Origin: Paractinoplanes lichenicola
GTDB lineage: Bacteria > Actinomycetota > Actinomycetes > Mycobacteriales > Micromonosporaceae
Direction of reading: 5' to 3'
DNA: 64,000 nucleotides
Assembly (NCBI RefSeq): GCF_016785085.1
Contig: NZ_JAENHO010000005.1
Coordinates: 62,001-126,000, forward strand
Shown: one piece after another, positions 30,508 through 41,734 of the stretch
Layout of the letters: each line of letters begins with the position of its first letter
How positions within the stretch are numbered: the stretch's first letter is position 1
Made by a program: the position numbers and the translations under genes
Notes under the pieces: model-generated
What the model was told of the DNA's origin: nothing
What the model saw: only the letters and a program-made list of their open reading frames with translations
Database searches by the model: none

Positions 30508-32880
30508 CTATACGGTCAGCTTGGCGGTGAGGCGGGGGTCGTCGAGGGCGTGGGCGGCGATTACGCGGTAGTCGCCCGGGCGGCGCGCCCAGCTGTCGTT
30601 CTCCCAGATCTCGAACGTGCGGGGCGGCAGCGGGATCCGGACGGTCACCGTCTCCGAAGGCAGGGCCTCGACGTTCTCGAAGCCGGCCAGCCAGCGTTCC
30701 GGCCGCGACGGGTCTACCGGCGACGGTCCGACGTAGAGCTGCACGACCTCGCGACCGGACCGGGCGCCCGTGTTGGTCAGCGTGATCACGGCCTCGGTCT
30801 CGGTGACGGTCATCTCGTCGTACTGCCACGTCGTGTAGCCGTGGCCGTGGCCGAACGCGTAGAGCGGCGCGACCCCCGAGCGCAGCCACCCCCGATAACC
30901 CACAAAGACCCCTTCCTCGTACGTCACCACGCCGTCGCGCGGCTCGATCGCGAGCACCGGGCAGTCCTCCTCGCGGCGGGGCCACGTGGTGGGCAGCCGG
31001 CCGCCGGGTTCGGTTGTTCCGAGCAGCACGTCGGCCAGGGCGGCCCCCGCCTCCTGGCCGGGGAACCAGGTCAGCAGCGTCGCGGCGACCTCGTCCGACC
31101 AGGGCATGAGCACGGGGGAGCCGGCGTTGACGACCACGACCGTACGGGGGTTGGCCGCGGCGACCCTCGACACCAGCTCGTCCTGGCGGCCGGGCAGGGC
31201 CAGCGACGTACGGTCGAAGCCTTCGGACTCGACCTGCTCGGTGGTGCCCACGACGATCACGGCCACGTCGGCGCCCGCGGCCAGCTCGACCGCCTCGGCG
31301 ATCAGGCCGTCGGCGTCGGGGCCGGGCGGGCGGTGACCCAGCGTGCTCGACACCGTGTGGGCCAGGCCGCGGGCGATCGTCTGCCGCAGCACGACCGGCA
31401 CCGCCACGCCGGCCTCCAGCGTCGCCGTGACCCGCTGCTCGCGCGGGGACAGCAGCAGGTCGGCGCGGGTGGCGCCCGGCGGGTGCAGGGTGCCCTCGTA
31501 CAGCGAGGTGCCGTTGACAAGCAGCTCGAAGGTGCCGAATCCGGAGACCGCGAACGTGTGCTCGCCGCCCTCGAGCGGGGTGAACGTGGTCTCGAGGCGG
31601 ATCTCCTCGACGTCGGCCGGGTCGAGACCGCCGGGCAGCGAGCCGATCCAGCGCAGCGCGGTCGTCTCGAGCTCGAGGGTGTGACTGCCGACGGTCGCCG
31701 TGGTGGGGGCCCAGCCGGGGCCGTGCGCGGCGGGCAGGAACGGGCGCGGGTCGGCGCCGACCGCGTATTCGACGTCCACACCCGACAGCGCCAGCTCGAG
31801 CCCGGTCAGCGGGGAGATCACGTGCGGCGGGGAGACCTGGGCGCTGCCGCCGCCGAGCACCCGGGCGTCGGTCGCCAGCGCGCCGATCACGGCCACCTTG
31901 GTCAGCGCGGCCGGCTCCAGCGGAAGCGTGTAGTTCTCGTTGCGCACCAGCACGAACGACCGGGCCGCGACCTCGCGGGCGATCGCGTCACCGTCCAGCT
32001 CCGCCGGGGGTGTCACGGCCGGGCCACCGTCGAGCACGCCGACCCGCTGAGCCAGGCGCAGCACCCGGCGCACCTTGTCGTCGATCGATTCCTCGGGCAC
32101 TTCCCCAGCCCGTACGGCGGAGACAAGCTTCTCGCCCCACGGGCTCTCCAGCGCCGGCATCGCGATGTCCAGCCCGCCCAGCGCGGCGCCGGTCGTCGAG
32201 CGCGCGGCCCGCCAGTCCGACACCACCACCCCGTCGAAGCCCCACTCGCGCTTGAGGATCTCGTCCTGGATCCGGCCGTTCTGGGCCATCGAGTGCCCGT
32301 TCACCCCGTTGTAGGCGCTCATCACGCCCCAGCCGCCCGACTCGACGACCCGCTCGAACGGCGCCAGATAGATCTCGCGCAGCGCCCGCTCGCCGATCCG
32401 GACGTCGACCTCCATCCGGTCGGTCTCGAAGTCGTTGCCGACCAGGTGCTTGACCGTCGTGCCGACGCCGTGCCGCTGCACCCCGCGCACGAAACCGACC
32501 GCGATCTCGCCGCTGAGCAGCGGGTCCTCGGAGTAGCACTCGAAGTGGCGGCCGCCCAGCGGGGTGCGCTGCAGGTTCACCGTGGGCCCGAGCAGCAGGT
32601 GCACACCCTTGCGGCGCGACTCCTGCCCCAGCAGCTGCCCGGCCCGCTCGGCCAGCTCCACGTCCCACGCCGCCGCGAGCGCGGTCGGGCTCGGCAGCGC
32701 GATCGACGGGTCGTCGGGAGCCCAACCCACCCCCCGTACGCCGATCGGCCCGTCCGACATCACCAGCGAGCGCAACCCGATCCGCTCGATCGCCGGCAAC
32801 GACCAGAAGTCCTGGCCGGCGAGCAGTGACACCTTCTCCTCGAGGGTCAACCGCGCGATCAGGTGCTCGACATCCGTCAT
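30508..32880 (-). CDS. Glycoside hydrolase family 3 beta-glucosidase-type enzyme with PA14 insert
   Basis: 790 residues from ATG 32880, with a GGGAGC ribosome-binding site. N-terminal TIM-barrel with GPTVNLQRTPLGGRHFECYSED and KHLVGNDFETDR; the nucleophile Asp is in GFDGVVVSDWRA. The alpha/beta sandwich domain follows, interrupted by a PA14-like segment (~395-540, FTPLEGGEHTFAVSGFGTFELLVNG). A fibronectin-III-like domain closes the protein. No signal peptide, so probably intracellular, acting on imported beta-linked oligosaccharides or glycosides. Divergent from a serine hydrolase gene with 84 bp between starts. Confidence 0.93.
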   Translation of the reverse strand: MTDVEHLIARLTLEEKVSLLAGQDFWSLPAIERIGLRSLVMSDGPIGVRGVGWAPDDPSIALPSPTALAAAWDVELAERAGQLLGQESRRKGVHLLLGPTVNLQRTPLGGRHFECYSEDPLLSGEIAVGFVRGVQRHGVGTTVKHLVGNDFETDRMEVDVRIGERALREIYLAPFERVVESGGWGVMSAYNGVNGHSMAQNGRIQDEILKREWGFDGVVVSDWRAARSTTGAALGGLDIAMPALESPWGEKLVSAVRAGEVPEESIDDKVRRVLRLAQRVGVLDGGPAVTPPAELDGDAIAREVAARSFVLVRNENYTLPLEPAALTKVAVIGALATDARVLGGGSAQVSPPHVISPLTGLELALSGVDVEYAVGADPRPFLPAAHGPGWAPTTATVGSHTLELETTALRWIGSLPGGLDPADVEEIRLETTFTPLEGGEHTFAVSGFGTFELLVNGTSLYEGTLHPPGATRADLLLSPREQRVTATLEAGVAVPVVLRQTIARGLAHTVSSTLGHRPPGPDADGLIAEAVELAAGADVAVIVVGTTEQVESEGFDRTSLALPGRQDELVSRVAAANPRTVVVVNAGSPVLMPWSDEVAATLLTWFPGQEAGAALADVLLGTTEPGGRLPTTWPRREEDCPVLAIEPRDGVVTYEEGVFVGYRGWLRSGVAPLYAFGHGHGYTTWQYDEMTVTETEAVITLTNTGARSGREVVQLYVGPSPVDPSRPERWLAGFENVEALPSETVTVRIPLPPRTFEIWENDSWARRPGDYRVIAAHALDDPRLTAKLTV

Positions 32881-32964
32881 GGAAGCGCTCCCATCCTCAA
32901 TGCCTGTCGGTGCCCACCTTAAGATCGCCAGGATGGAGAACCACTGCCTGACCCCGGCCGTCCG

Positions 32965-34344
32965 GTGACCGCCTCCGCCCGCTACGAGCGGGTCGTCCGC
33001 AAGGCCCAGGCCGACGGTCGCGTCCCGGCGATCTCGGTGGCCCTGCACCGGGCCGACCGTGAGCCGTGGGTGTTCACCGTCGGTGACTCCGGCAACCCCG
33101 ATCATCCGCTGGGCGCCGACACCCGGTTCCGGATCGGGTCGATCACCAAGACCTTCACCGCCGTGCTCGTGCTGCAGTGCCGCGACGAGGGGCTGCTCGA
33201 CCTCGACGACCCGATCGCCAAGCACCTGCCCGTGCCGGCGCACGGCGACGCCCTGATCCGGCGGCTGCTGTCGCACACCTCCGGGTTCCAGCGGGAGCCG
33301 TACGGGGACATCTGGGACACGCTGCGGGCGCCCGACGCCACCGAGGTGCTGGCGCAGCTCGACCGGGCCGAGCGGGTGCTGCCCAACGCCCGCCGCTACC
33401 ACTACTCCAACCTCGGGTTCGCCGTGCTCGGCCAGCTCGTCGCCAAGCTGCGCGGCGGCACCTGGGCCGAGATCGTGGCCGACCGGGTGCTGGGGCCGCT
33501 GGGGCTGACCGCGACCACGCTGAACCCGCCGGCGCAGTCCGCGGTCGGCTACGTGGTGGACGACTTCTCCGACGCGGCCCGCCCCGAGCCGCAAACCGAC
33601 CTGGGCGGGGTCGGCCCGGCCGCCCAGCTGTGGAGCACCGCGGGCGACATGGCCACCTGGGGCGCCTTCCTGGCCCACCCGGCCACCGTCGACCCGGACG
33701 GCAAGGTGCTGGGCGCGTCGACCGTCGACGAGATGCGCTTCCCGGCCACGGTGACGCACGACTCGGTCTGGCAGGCCGGCTTCGGGCTCGGCCTGATCAT
33801 CGAGCCGCAGTCGCGCTGGGCCACCCACGTCGGGCACGACGGCGCGATGCCGGGGTTCCTGGCCTCCGCGTACGGGCGGCGGGGTGGGGAAGGCGTGCCG
33901 GACGGGCTCGGCGCGGCGGTGCTCGGGTCGTCCGGCACCTCGCGGGTGATCGGCGACGTCGTGCACGAGCTGCTCCGGCTCGCCGTCGAGCTGGACCCGG
34001 CCGACATCAAGCCGTGGACGATCGCCGCTCCGGCGCCGCGGGAGTACCGGTCGATCCTGGGCCACTGGTACAGCGAAGGCACCCCGTTCGTCTTCTCCTG
34101 GCACGACGGGGCGCTGCGGGCCAAGCTGGCCGAGCTGCCGGTCGACTCGCCGCCGTCGATCTTCGAGCCGGTCCCGGGGCAGGCGGACGTGCTGCGTACG
34201 GTCAGCGGGCGCGAGACGGGGGAGCTGCTGCGGCTGACCCGCGACGAGTCGGGTGCCGTCGTCCGGATGCACTGGGCGACCTATCGCGTGACCCGGGCGC
34301 AGGAGGGCTTCGACGGTGGCTTGGCCTCCGACGGTTATTCATGA
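32965..34344 (+). CDS. Serine hydrolase (beta-lactamase family), probably cytoplasmic
   Basis: 459 residues from GTG 32965. SxxK is in FRIGSITKTFTAVLVLQ, YxN in RYHYSNLGFAVLGQLVAK, and the third motif is HDG (THVGHDGAMPGFLAS). A C-terminal ~110-residue domain (EYRSILGHWYSEGTPFVFSW onward) resembles the lipocalin-like extension in related esterases. No signal peptide is visible. Substrate unknown. Shares a short divergent promoter region with the GH3 gene, so a common inducer is possible. Confidence 0.87.
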   Translation: MTASARYERVVRKAQADGRVPAISVALHRADREPWVFTVGDSGNPDHPLGADTRFRIGSITKTFTAVLVLQCRDEGLLDLDDPIAKHLPVPAHGDALIRRLLSHTSGFQREPYGDIWDTLRAPDATEVLAQLDRAERVLPNARRYHYSNLGFAVLGQLVAKLRGGTWAEIVADRVLGPLGLTATTLNPPAQSAVGYVVDDFSDAARPEPQTDLGGVGPAAQLWSTAGDMATWGAFLAHPATVDPDGKVLGASTVDEMRFPATVTHDSVWQAGFGLGLIIEPQSRWATHVGHDGAMPGFLASAYGRRGGEGVPDGLGAAVLGSSGTSRVIGDVVHELLRLAVELDPADIKPWTIAAPAPREYRSILGHWYSEGTPFVFSWHDGALRAKLAELPVDSPPSIFEPVPGQADVLRTVSGRETGELLRLTRDESGAVVRMHWATYRVTRAQEGFDGGLASDGYS

Positions 34345-34497
34345 ATCACGCGTGAGTGAGGCCGTCCCATTTCCGGCGATAATGGCATCGGCGTTGGGAC
34401 GGCGGAGCGGATACGATGGGCCGATCCTTCAGTACGCCGTCCACCCCGGGCGACGAAGAGTGTGAGAGCAGGTGGCGGAGGCCCTCAGGGCCGCCCT

Positions 34498-36648
<2,151 letters not shown>

Positions 36649-36670
36649 ATCAAGGGGTAATCGCACCGCT

Positions 36671-37138
36671 ATGTCCATCGAGATCGCCAACGAGTCGGGA
36701 GTCGAGGTCGACACCGACGCGATCCTCGCGGTGGCCCGGCACGCCCTCGACGAGATGGGGGTCAACCCGCTCGCCGAGCTGTCGATCCTGCTCGTCGACA
36801 TCGACTACATGGCCGAGCTCAACCATCGCTGGATGGGTGGTGACGGCCCGACCGACGTGCTCGCGTTCCCGATGGACGAGGGCAGCGTCGACCACGGTCC
36901 CGGCGAGGCGGGCACGGGGGAGCCGGCGCTGCTCGGCGACATCGTGCTCGCCCCCGAGGTGGCCGCGAAGCAGGCCGCCGCGGCCGGTCACTCGGCTGCC
37001 GACGAGCTGCACCTGCTGACCGTGCACGGTGCGCTGCACCTGCTCGGTTACGACCACGCCGAACCCGAGGAGGAGCGCGAGATGTTCGCCCTGCAGAACA
37101 GGCTCCTCCAGAGCTGGCGGGCCGGACGGGCCGGCTAG
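36671..37138 (+). CDS. ybeY: Endoribonuclease YbeY (rRNA maturation factor)
   Basis: 155 residues. The zinc-binding HxxxHxxGxxH motif is HGALHLLGYDH near the C-terminus, preceded by the DVLAFPMD and GDIVLAPE segments. It is a single-strand-specific metallo-RNase for 16S 3' end maturation and ribosome quality control. The phoH-ybeY order is standard. ATG 36671. Confidence 0.96.
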   Translation: MSIEIANESGVEVDTDAILAVARHALDEMGVNPLAELSILLVDIDYMAELNHRWMGGDGPTDVLAFPMDEGSVDHGPGEAGTGEPALLGDIVLAPEVAAKQAAAAGHSAADELHLLTVHGALHLLGYDHAEPEEEREMFALQNRLLQSWRAGRAG

Positions 37139-37140
37139 CC

Positions 37141-38514
37141 GTGGACCCCGCCAATACATTCGCGGCAGGTGCGGCCTCCGCCGGCCTGCCGGACGTGCAG
37201 CTGATCGTCGTCGCCGTCGCGCTGGTCTTCCTGGCCGGCCTGGCCTCGATGGCCGACGCCGCCTTGGGCTCGGTCTCCACGGCCCGCGCGGCCGAGATGG
37301 CCCGCGAGGGCGAGCGGGGCGCCTCGGCGCTGGCCGCGATCGCCTCCGACGTCGTCCGCCACCTCAACCTGCTCCTGCTGCTGCGCCTGCTGTGCGAGCT
37401 CACCGCGACGACGCTGATCGCGCTGGTGGCCGTCGACAGCTGGGGCATCGGCTGGACGGCGGCGCTGGTCACCGCGGGCACGATGACCGTGGTCAGCTTC
37501 GTCGTGGTCGGTGTCGCGCCGCGCACAGTGGGGCGCCAGCACGCGTACGCGGTGGGTCGTGCCGCCGCGCCGCTGGTGCGCTGGCTCGGCAAGGTGCTCA
37601 ACCCGCTGGCGTCGCTGCTGATCCTCATCGGCAACGCGGTGACGCCGGGCAAGGGCTTCCCCGAGGGGCCGTTCGGCAGCCAGGTCGAGCTGCGCGAGCT
37701 GGTCGACCTGGCCGAGCAGCGCGGCGTCGTCGAGCACGGCGAGCGCGAGATGATCCACTCGGTGTTCGCGCTGGGTGACACGATCGCCCGCGAGGTGATG
37801 GTGCCGCGCACCGAGATGGTGTGGATCGAGGCCCCGAAGACGCTGCAGCAGGGGCTCTACCTGTTCCTGCGGTCCGGCTTCTCGCGCATCCCGGTGATCG
37901 GCGAGAGCGTCGACGACGTGCTCGGCGTGCTCTACCTCAAGGACGTCATCAGGCGTACGCAGAACGGCGACCCGGCGTCGACGGCGCAGGCGGTGGCCGA
38001 CCTGATGCGCCCGGCGACGTTCGTGCCCGAGTCGAAGCCCGTCGACGACCTGCTCTCCGAGATGCAGGCGGCCCGCAGCCACGTGGTGATCGTCGTGGAC
38101 GAGTACGGTGGCACGGCCGGCCTGGTCACCATCGAGGACATCCTCGAGGAGATCGTCGGCGAGATCACCGACGAGTACGACGTCGAGCGCCCGCCGGTCG
38201 AGCACCTGGAGGACGGCGCCGTCCGGGTCACGGCCCGGCTCCCGATCGAGGATCTCGGCGAGATCTACGGGGTGGAGCTGCCGGCCGACGAGGTCGAGAC
38301 GGTCGGCGGCCTGCTCGCGCAGACGCTGGGCCGGGTGCCGATCCCCGGCGCCCAGGTCGACGTCGGCGGTCTGCACCTGGTGGCCGAGGGCACGACCGGC
38401 CGCCGCAACCGGATCGACTCGGTGCTGGTGCGCCGGATCGAGCCGGTCGAGACGCCCGACACGACTGACGACACCGACACCGAGACAGAGGAAAGACAGC
38501 ACGCTGATGCCTGA
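37141..38514 (+). CDS. CNNM/CorB-type transporter with CBS pair (hemolysin family)
   Basis: 457 residues from GTG 37141, 2 bp after ybeY. Four membrane helices of the DUF21/CNNM domain (residues ~15-165, including ADAALGSVSTARAAEMA), a CBS pair (~215-340; VPRTEMVWIEAPK, SRIPVIGESVDDVLGVLYLKDV, VVDEYGGTAGLVTIEDILEEIVGEI), and a C-terminal CorC/HlyC domain. Relatives export or regulate Mg2+. It belongs to the conserved ybeY-CNNM-era operon. Confidence 0.93.
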   Translation: MDPANTFAAGAASAGLPDVQLIVVAVALVFLAGLASMADAALGSVSTARAAEMAREGERGASALAAIASDVVRHLNLLLLLRLLCELTATTLIALVAVDSWGIGWTAALVTAGTMTVVSFVVVGVAPRTVGRQHAYAVGRAAAPLVRWLGKVLNPLASLLILIGNAVTPGKGFPEGPFGSQVELRELVDLAEQRGVVEHGEREMIHSVFALGDTIAREVMVPRTEMVWIEAPKTLQQGLYLFLRSGFSRIPVIGESVDDVLGVLYLKDVIRRTQNGDPASTAQAVADLMRPATFVPESKPVDDLLSEMQAARSHVVIVVDEYGGTAGLVTIEDILEEIVGEITDEYDVERPPVEHLEDGAVRVTARLPIEDLGEIYGVELPADEVETVGGLLAQTLGRVPIPGAQVDVGGLHLVAEGTTGRRNRIDSVLVRRIEPVETPDTTDDTDTETEERQHADA

Positions 38515-38857
38515 GACCGACACCGCCTTGAGCGCTGAGGACACCAAGCTGGTCACCCTGGCGCGGAGCGCCCGCGCCCGGGTGGGTGCGGCCGAGGGCG
38601 CGGCGGTCCGCGACCAGGACGGCCGCACCTATGCGGCGGCCACGGTGGCGCTGCCCAGCCTGTCGGTCAGCGCGCTGCAGCTGGCGGTGGCGTCGGCCGC
38701 GTCGTCCGGCGCCACCCTGATCGAGGCGGCGGCGGTGGTCACCGAGGCGGCCGAACTGGAGAACGAGGGGCACGCCGCGGTGCGCGACCTGGCGCCGACG
38801 TCCCCGATCCACGTGGCCGACCCGACGGGCGCCCTCCGCGGCACGGTCACCGCATGA
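38507..38857 (+). CDS. Cytidine-deaminase-like protein lacking the zinc site
   Basis: 116 residues; ATG 38507 overlaps the preceding stop region by 8 bp. Size and position between the CNNM gene and era match the actinobacterial proteins often labelled cytidine deaminase. The catalytic H/C-A-E and PCxxC zinc motifs are absent: the equivalent helix reads ASAASSGATLIEAAAVVTEAAE and there are no cysteines at all. It is unlikely to be a working deaminase; a structural or nucleotide-binding role is possible. Confidence 0.8.
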   Translation: MPETDTALSAEDTKLVTLARSARARVGAAEGAAVRDQDGRTYAAATVALPSLSVSALQLAVASAASSGATLIEAAAVVTEAAELENEGHAAVRDLAPTSPIHVADPTGALRGTVTA

Positions 38858-38906
38858 GGCCCGGCATTCACTTCGCCGTTGTCGCGACGAACGGGATCGG
38901 CGTGGC

Positions 38907-40535
38907 ATGACCGACGACGACAGCAAGCCCCGCTCCACCCCCTCCAACCCCGCCACCTCCCGCTCCTCCTCCACCTCCCGCTCGACGGGTGATCTGGCCT
39001 CGCGTTCGGGTTCGGTGTCGCGTTCGGCGGATGATCGGTCGGCGCGTTCGACGGGTGATCGGGGGTCGCGTTCGGGTTCGGCTTCGCGTTCGGTGGCTGA
39101 CCGAGCGTCGCGTTCGGCTTCTTCCTCGCGGTTGGCCGGTGACCGAGCGTCGTTTTCGGGCTCGGCGGGGGAGCGAGGTTCGCGTTCCTCTTCTGACAGC
39201 TCTGCTTCCGGCTCGTCCGGGGAGGGGCGGCGGTTGACTGCGGGGGAGCGCAACGAGCTCCGTCGGCAGGAGCGGCGTGCTGCCCGGCGGGCCGAGGACG
39301 CGGCCGGTGGCCGGGGCGGAGCCGGGGCCGCGCGCGGTGCTGCCGGTGGCCGGGGCGCAGCCGGCGGCGGGCGCGGTGGAGCCGGTGGTGGTCGGAGTGC
39401 CGGGGCCGGGGCGCGGAGCGGTGCCGGTGGGCGCGGCGGGGCCGGGGATGGGCAGGGTCGCGGTCGGGCGGCCGGCTTCCCAAGCGCGAGTGAGCCGGGG
39501 CGCAAGCCGCGGGCCGGTGGGGAGCGGGGGCGCGACGGGCGCGCGAAGGGCGCCGCACGGGACGCATCCGGTGAGGGAGTCACGCCGCGTACGGGAAATG
39601 GGAATGGGACGGCGCGCACTCATCGTCACCGTGAGGCGGGGCGGGTTGTTCAGGATGACGTTTATCGCGCGGGATTCGCGTGTTTTGTCGGGCGGCCGAA
39701 TGCCGGCAAGAGCACGCTGACCAACGCGATCATCGGACAGAAGATCGCTATCACGTCGAACAAGCCGCAAACGACCCGGCACGTCATCCGGGGCATCGTG
39801 CATCGCGAGAACGCGCAGCTCGTGCTGGTCGACACGCCGGGTCTGCACCGGCCCCGCACGTTGCTGGGCGAGCGGCTCAACGATCTGGTGCGCGAGGTGT
39901 GGAGCGAGACCGACGTGATCGGGGTCTGCTTCCCGGCCGACGAGCCGGTGGGGCGGGGCGACCGGTTCATCTCGTCCGAGCTGGCCGAGCTCAAGGCGAC
40001 CGTGATCGCGGTGGTGACGAAGGTCGACCTGGTCGACCCGGGCACGCTGGCCAAGCATCTGCTGGCCGTCAGCGAGCTCTACGACTTCGCCGAGATCGTG
40101 CCGGTGAGCGCGGTCTCCGGGCATCAGGTCCAGACGCTGGTCGATGTGCTGGTCAAGCATCTGCCGGAGTCGCCGCAGCTCTACCCGGACGACGTGCTGA
40201 CCGACGAGCCCGAGCAGGTGCTGATCGCCGAGCTGATCCGCGAGTCGGCGCTCGAGGGGGTGCGCGACGAGCTGCCGCATTCGATCGCGGTGCTCGTCGA
40301 GGAGATGATGGTCGAGGGCGGCCTCACCAAGATCTATGCCGATCTCTATGTGGAGCGCGACAGCCAGAAGTCGATCGTGATCGGGTCGCGCGGCGTCAGG
40401 TTGAAAGAGGTCGGCAGTCGCGCCCGTGCGGAGATCGAACAATTGCTGGGCACCCGGGTGTATCTCGATCTTCATGTCCGGGTAGCGAAAGAGTGGCAGC
40501 GTGACCCCCGTCAGCTGCGTAAGCTCGGTTTTTGA
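38907..40535 (+). CDS. era: GTPase Era with long SR-rich and Gly/Arg-rich N-terminal extension
   Basis: 542 residues; the Era core starts near residue 252. G1 is GRPNAGKST (262-270), G2 region NKPQTTRHVIRG, G3 DTPGLHRP, G4 TKVD, and the KH domain has EEMMVEGGLTKIYADLYVERD and IGSRGVRLKEVG. Era binds 16S rRNA for 30S assembly. The first ~110 residues are Ser/Arg repeats (SRSGSVSRSADDRSARS type). About 130-245 are Gly/Ala/Arg repeats (GGRGGAGAARGAAGGRG type), separated by a charged helix (ERNELRRQERRAARRAE). Normal Era is about 300 residues. Confidence 0.95.
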   Translation: MTDDDSKPRSTPSNPATSRSSSTSRSTGDLASRSGSVSRSADDRSARSTGDRGSRSGSASRSVADRASRSASSSRLAGDRASFSGSAGERGSRSSSDSSASGSSGEGRRLTAGERNELRRQERRAARRAEDAAGGRGGAGAARGAAGGRGAAGGGRGGAGGGRSAGAGARSGAGGRGGAGDGQGRGRAAGFPSASEPGRKPRAGGERGRDGRAKGAARDASGEGVTPRTGNGNGTARTHRHREAGRVVQDDVYRAGFACFVGRPNAGKSTLTNAIIGQKIAITSNKPQTTRHVIRGIVHRENAQLVLVDTPGLHRPRTLLGERLNDLVREVWSETDVIGVCFPADEPVGRGDRFISSELAELKATVIAVVTKVDLVDPGTLAKHLLAVSELYDFAEIVPVSAVSGHQVQTLVDVLVKHLPESPQLYPDDVLTDEPEQVLIAELIRESALEGVRDELPHSIAVLVEEMMVEGGLTKIYADLYVERDSQKSIVIGSRGVRLKEVGSRARAEIEQLLGTRVYLDLHVRVAKEWQRDPRQLRKLGF

Positions 40536-40642
40536 TCATTCGCGAATGCAGGTGGCGAGAATTTAAACCTGGTAATGCGTCGATTATGGGATAATTCACG
40601 CTGGTTTGCGGGTTTAGTTCGGACTGGGTAACAACGAGTTCC

Positions 40643-41734
40643 ATGCGCAACCGGTACCTGGATCTGCTGCGAGCAGTCGCAACCGTCCGGGTCGTGGTCT
40701 ATCACTCGACCGGCTGGGCGGCCCTCACGATCGTCTTCCCGGCCATGTCGGTGATGTTCGCGCTGGCCGGTTCGATGATGGCGGCGTCGCTCGACCGTTA
40801 CGGCCCGTTCGCGGTCGAGCGCCGGCTTCACCGCCTGCTGCCGGCGCTGTGGGTGCTGGCCGCGGTCGCCGTCCCCACGATGCTCGCGGTCGGCATGGCG
40901 TGGGACTGGCAGGTGCTGCTGTGGGCGTTCCCGATCGTCGATCCGCCCGCCGAGGGCTTCTGGCTCCAGGGCCTCGCCGCGATGTGGTATTTGCGCGATT
41001 TCCTGTGGTTCGTCCTGCTCTCGCCGCTGCTCCTGCCCCTGTTCCGCCGGTTCCCGCTGACCACCCTGGCTTTCCCGTACGGGGCCCTGGCCGTGATCAC
41101 CTTCGCCGGCCTGACCCCGCCGGTGATCGTGCGTGACCTGGCCCTCTACGGCGCGGCCTGGCTGCTCGGCTTCGCCCACCACGACGGATTGCTGGCCCGC
41201 CGCCGGCCCGCGCAGCCCGCGGCGGCCGCCACCGGTCGCGGCGCGGCGCTGGCCCGCTACCGCTGGTGGATCGCCGGGGTCTTCGCCGCGACCGGTGCGG
41301 CCTGGGCGCTGACCCATCCCGGCCCGCGCGGGCTCGACCTCAACGACATCCCGCTGGCCAACGCCCTCTGGTCGGCCGCGTTCATCCTGGTCGTGCTGGG
41401 CGTCTCCCCGCAGGTCGCCCCGCGCCGGATCCTCACCGTGCTCAACGCCCGGGCGCTCACGATCTATCTGTGGCACGTCCCGCTGATCATCGCCGTGGTC
41501 CGCCTGGCCGAGGCGACCGGCCTGCCCGTGCAGGGCTGGGTCGGCATCTCGTGGCGGCTGGCCGTGGTGGCCGCGCTGCTGGGCCTGGTGGTGCTGGCCG
41601 TGGGCTGGGTCGAGGACATCTCGGCCGGCCGCCGCCCCACGCTGATCCCGGGCCGCACCCGCCGCGTCGCGCCCGTCTCCCCGGCCCCCGCGGGCGCCGG
41701 CGACCTCACGCGGCCCCGCGCCACCACCTCCTAG
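40643..41734 (+). CDS. Acyltransferase family 3 membrane protein
   Basis: 363 residues with about ten membrane helices. The N-terminus MRNRYLDLLRAVATVRVVVYHSTGW carries the family R-x(10)-H pattern of acyltransferase 3 enzymes. They O-acetylate sugars, lipids or antibiotics at the membrane. ATG 40643 follows an AT-rich 107 bp intergenic region with GGGATAAT-like elements. It occupies the position between era and recO where other actinobacteria carry unrelated genes. Overlaps the convergent thioesterase gene by 4 bp. Confidence 0.88.
   Translation: MRNRYLDLLRAVATVRVVVYHSTGWAALTIVFPAMSVMFALAGSMMAASLDRYGPFAVERRLHRLLPALWVLAAVAVPTMLAVGMAWDWQVLLWAFPIVDPPAEGFWLQGLAAMWYLRDFLWFVLLSPLLLPLFRRFPLTTLAFPYGALAVITFAGLTPPVIVRDLALYGAAWLLGFAHHDGLLARRRPAQPAAAATGRGAALARYRWWIAGVFAATGAAWALTHPGPRGLDLNDIPLANALWSAAFILVVLGVSPQVAPRRILTVLNARALTIYLWHVPLIIAVVRLAEATGLPVQGWVGISWRLAVVAALLGLVVLAVGWVEDISAGRRPTLIPGRTRRVAPVSPAPAGAGDLTRPRATTS

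Noticed and set aside
30550..32829. A 759-codon forward frame opposite the GH3 gene
   Set aside because: Composition is Arg/Gly/Gln-rich frame-shadow sequence; the GH3 motifs on the other strand are unambiguous.
30508..34272. A single 1254-codon reverse-strand frame across the GH3 and second serine hydrolase loci
   Set aside because: Only the part from ATG 32880 is GH3-like; the upstream portion is the shadow of the forward serine hydrolase gene.
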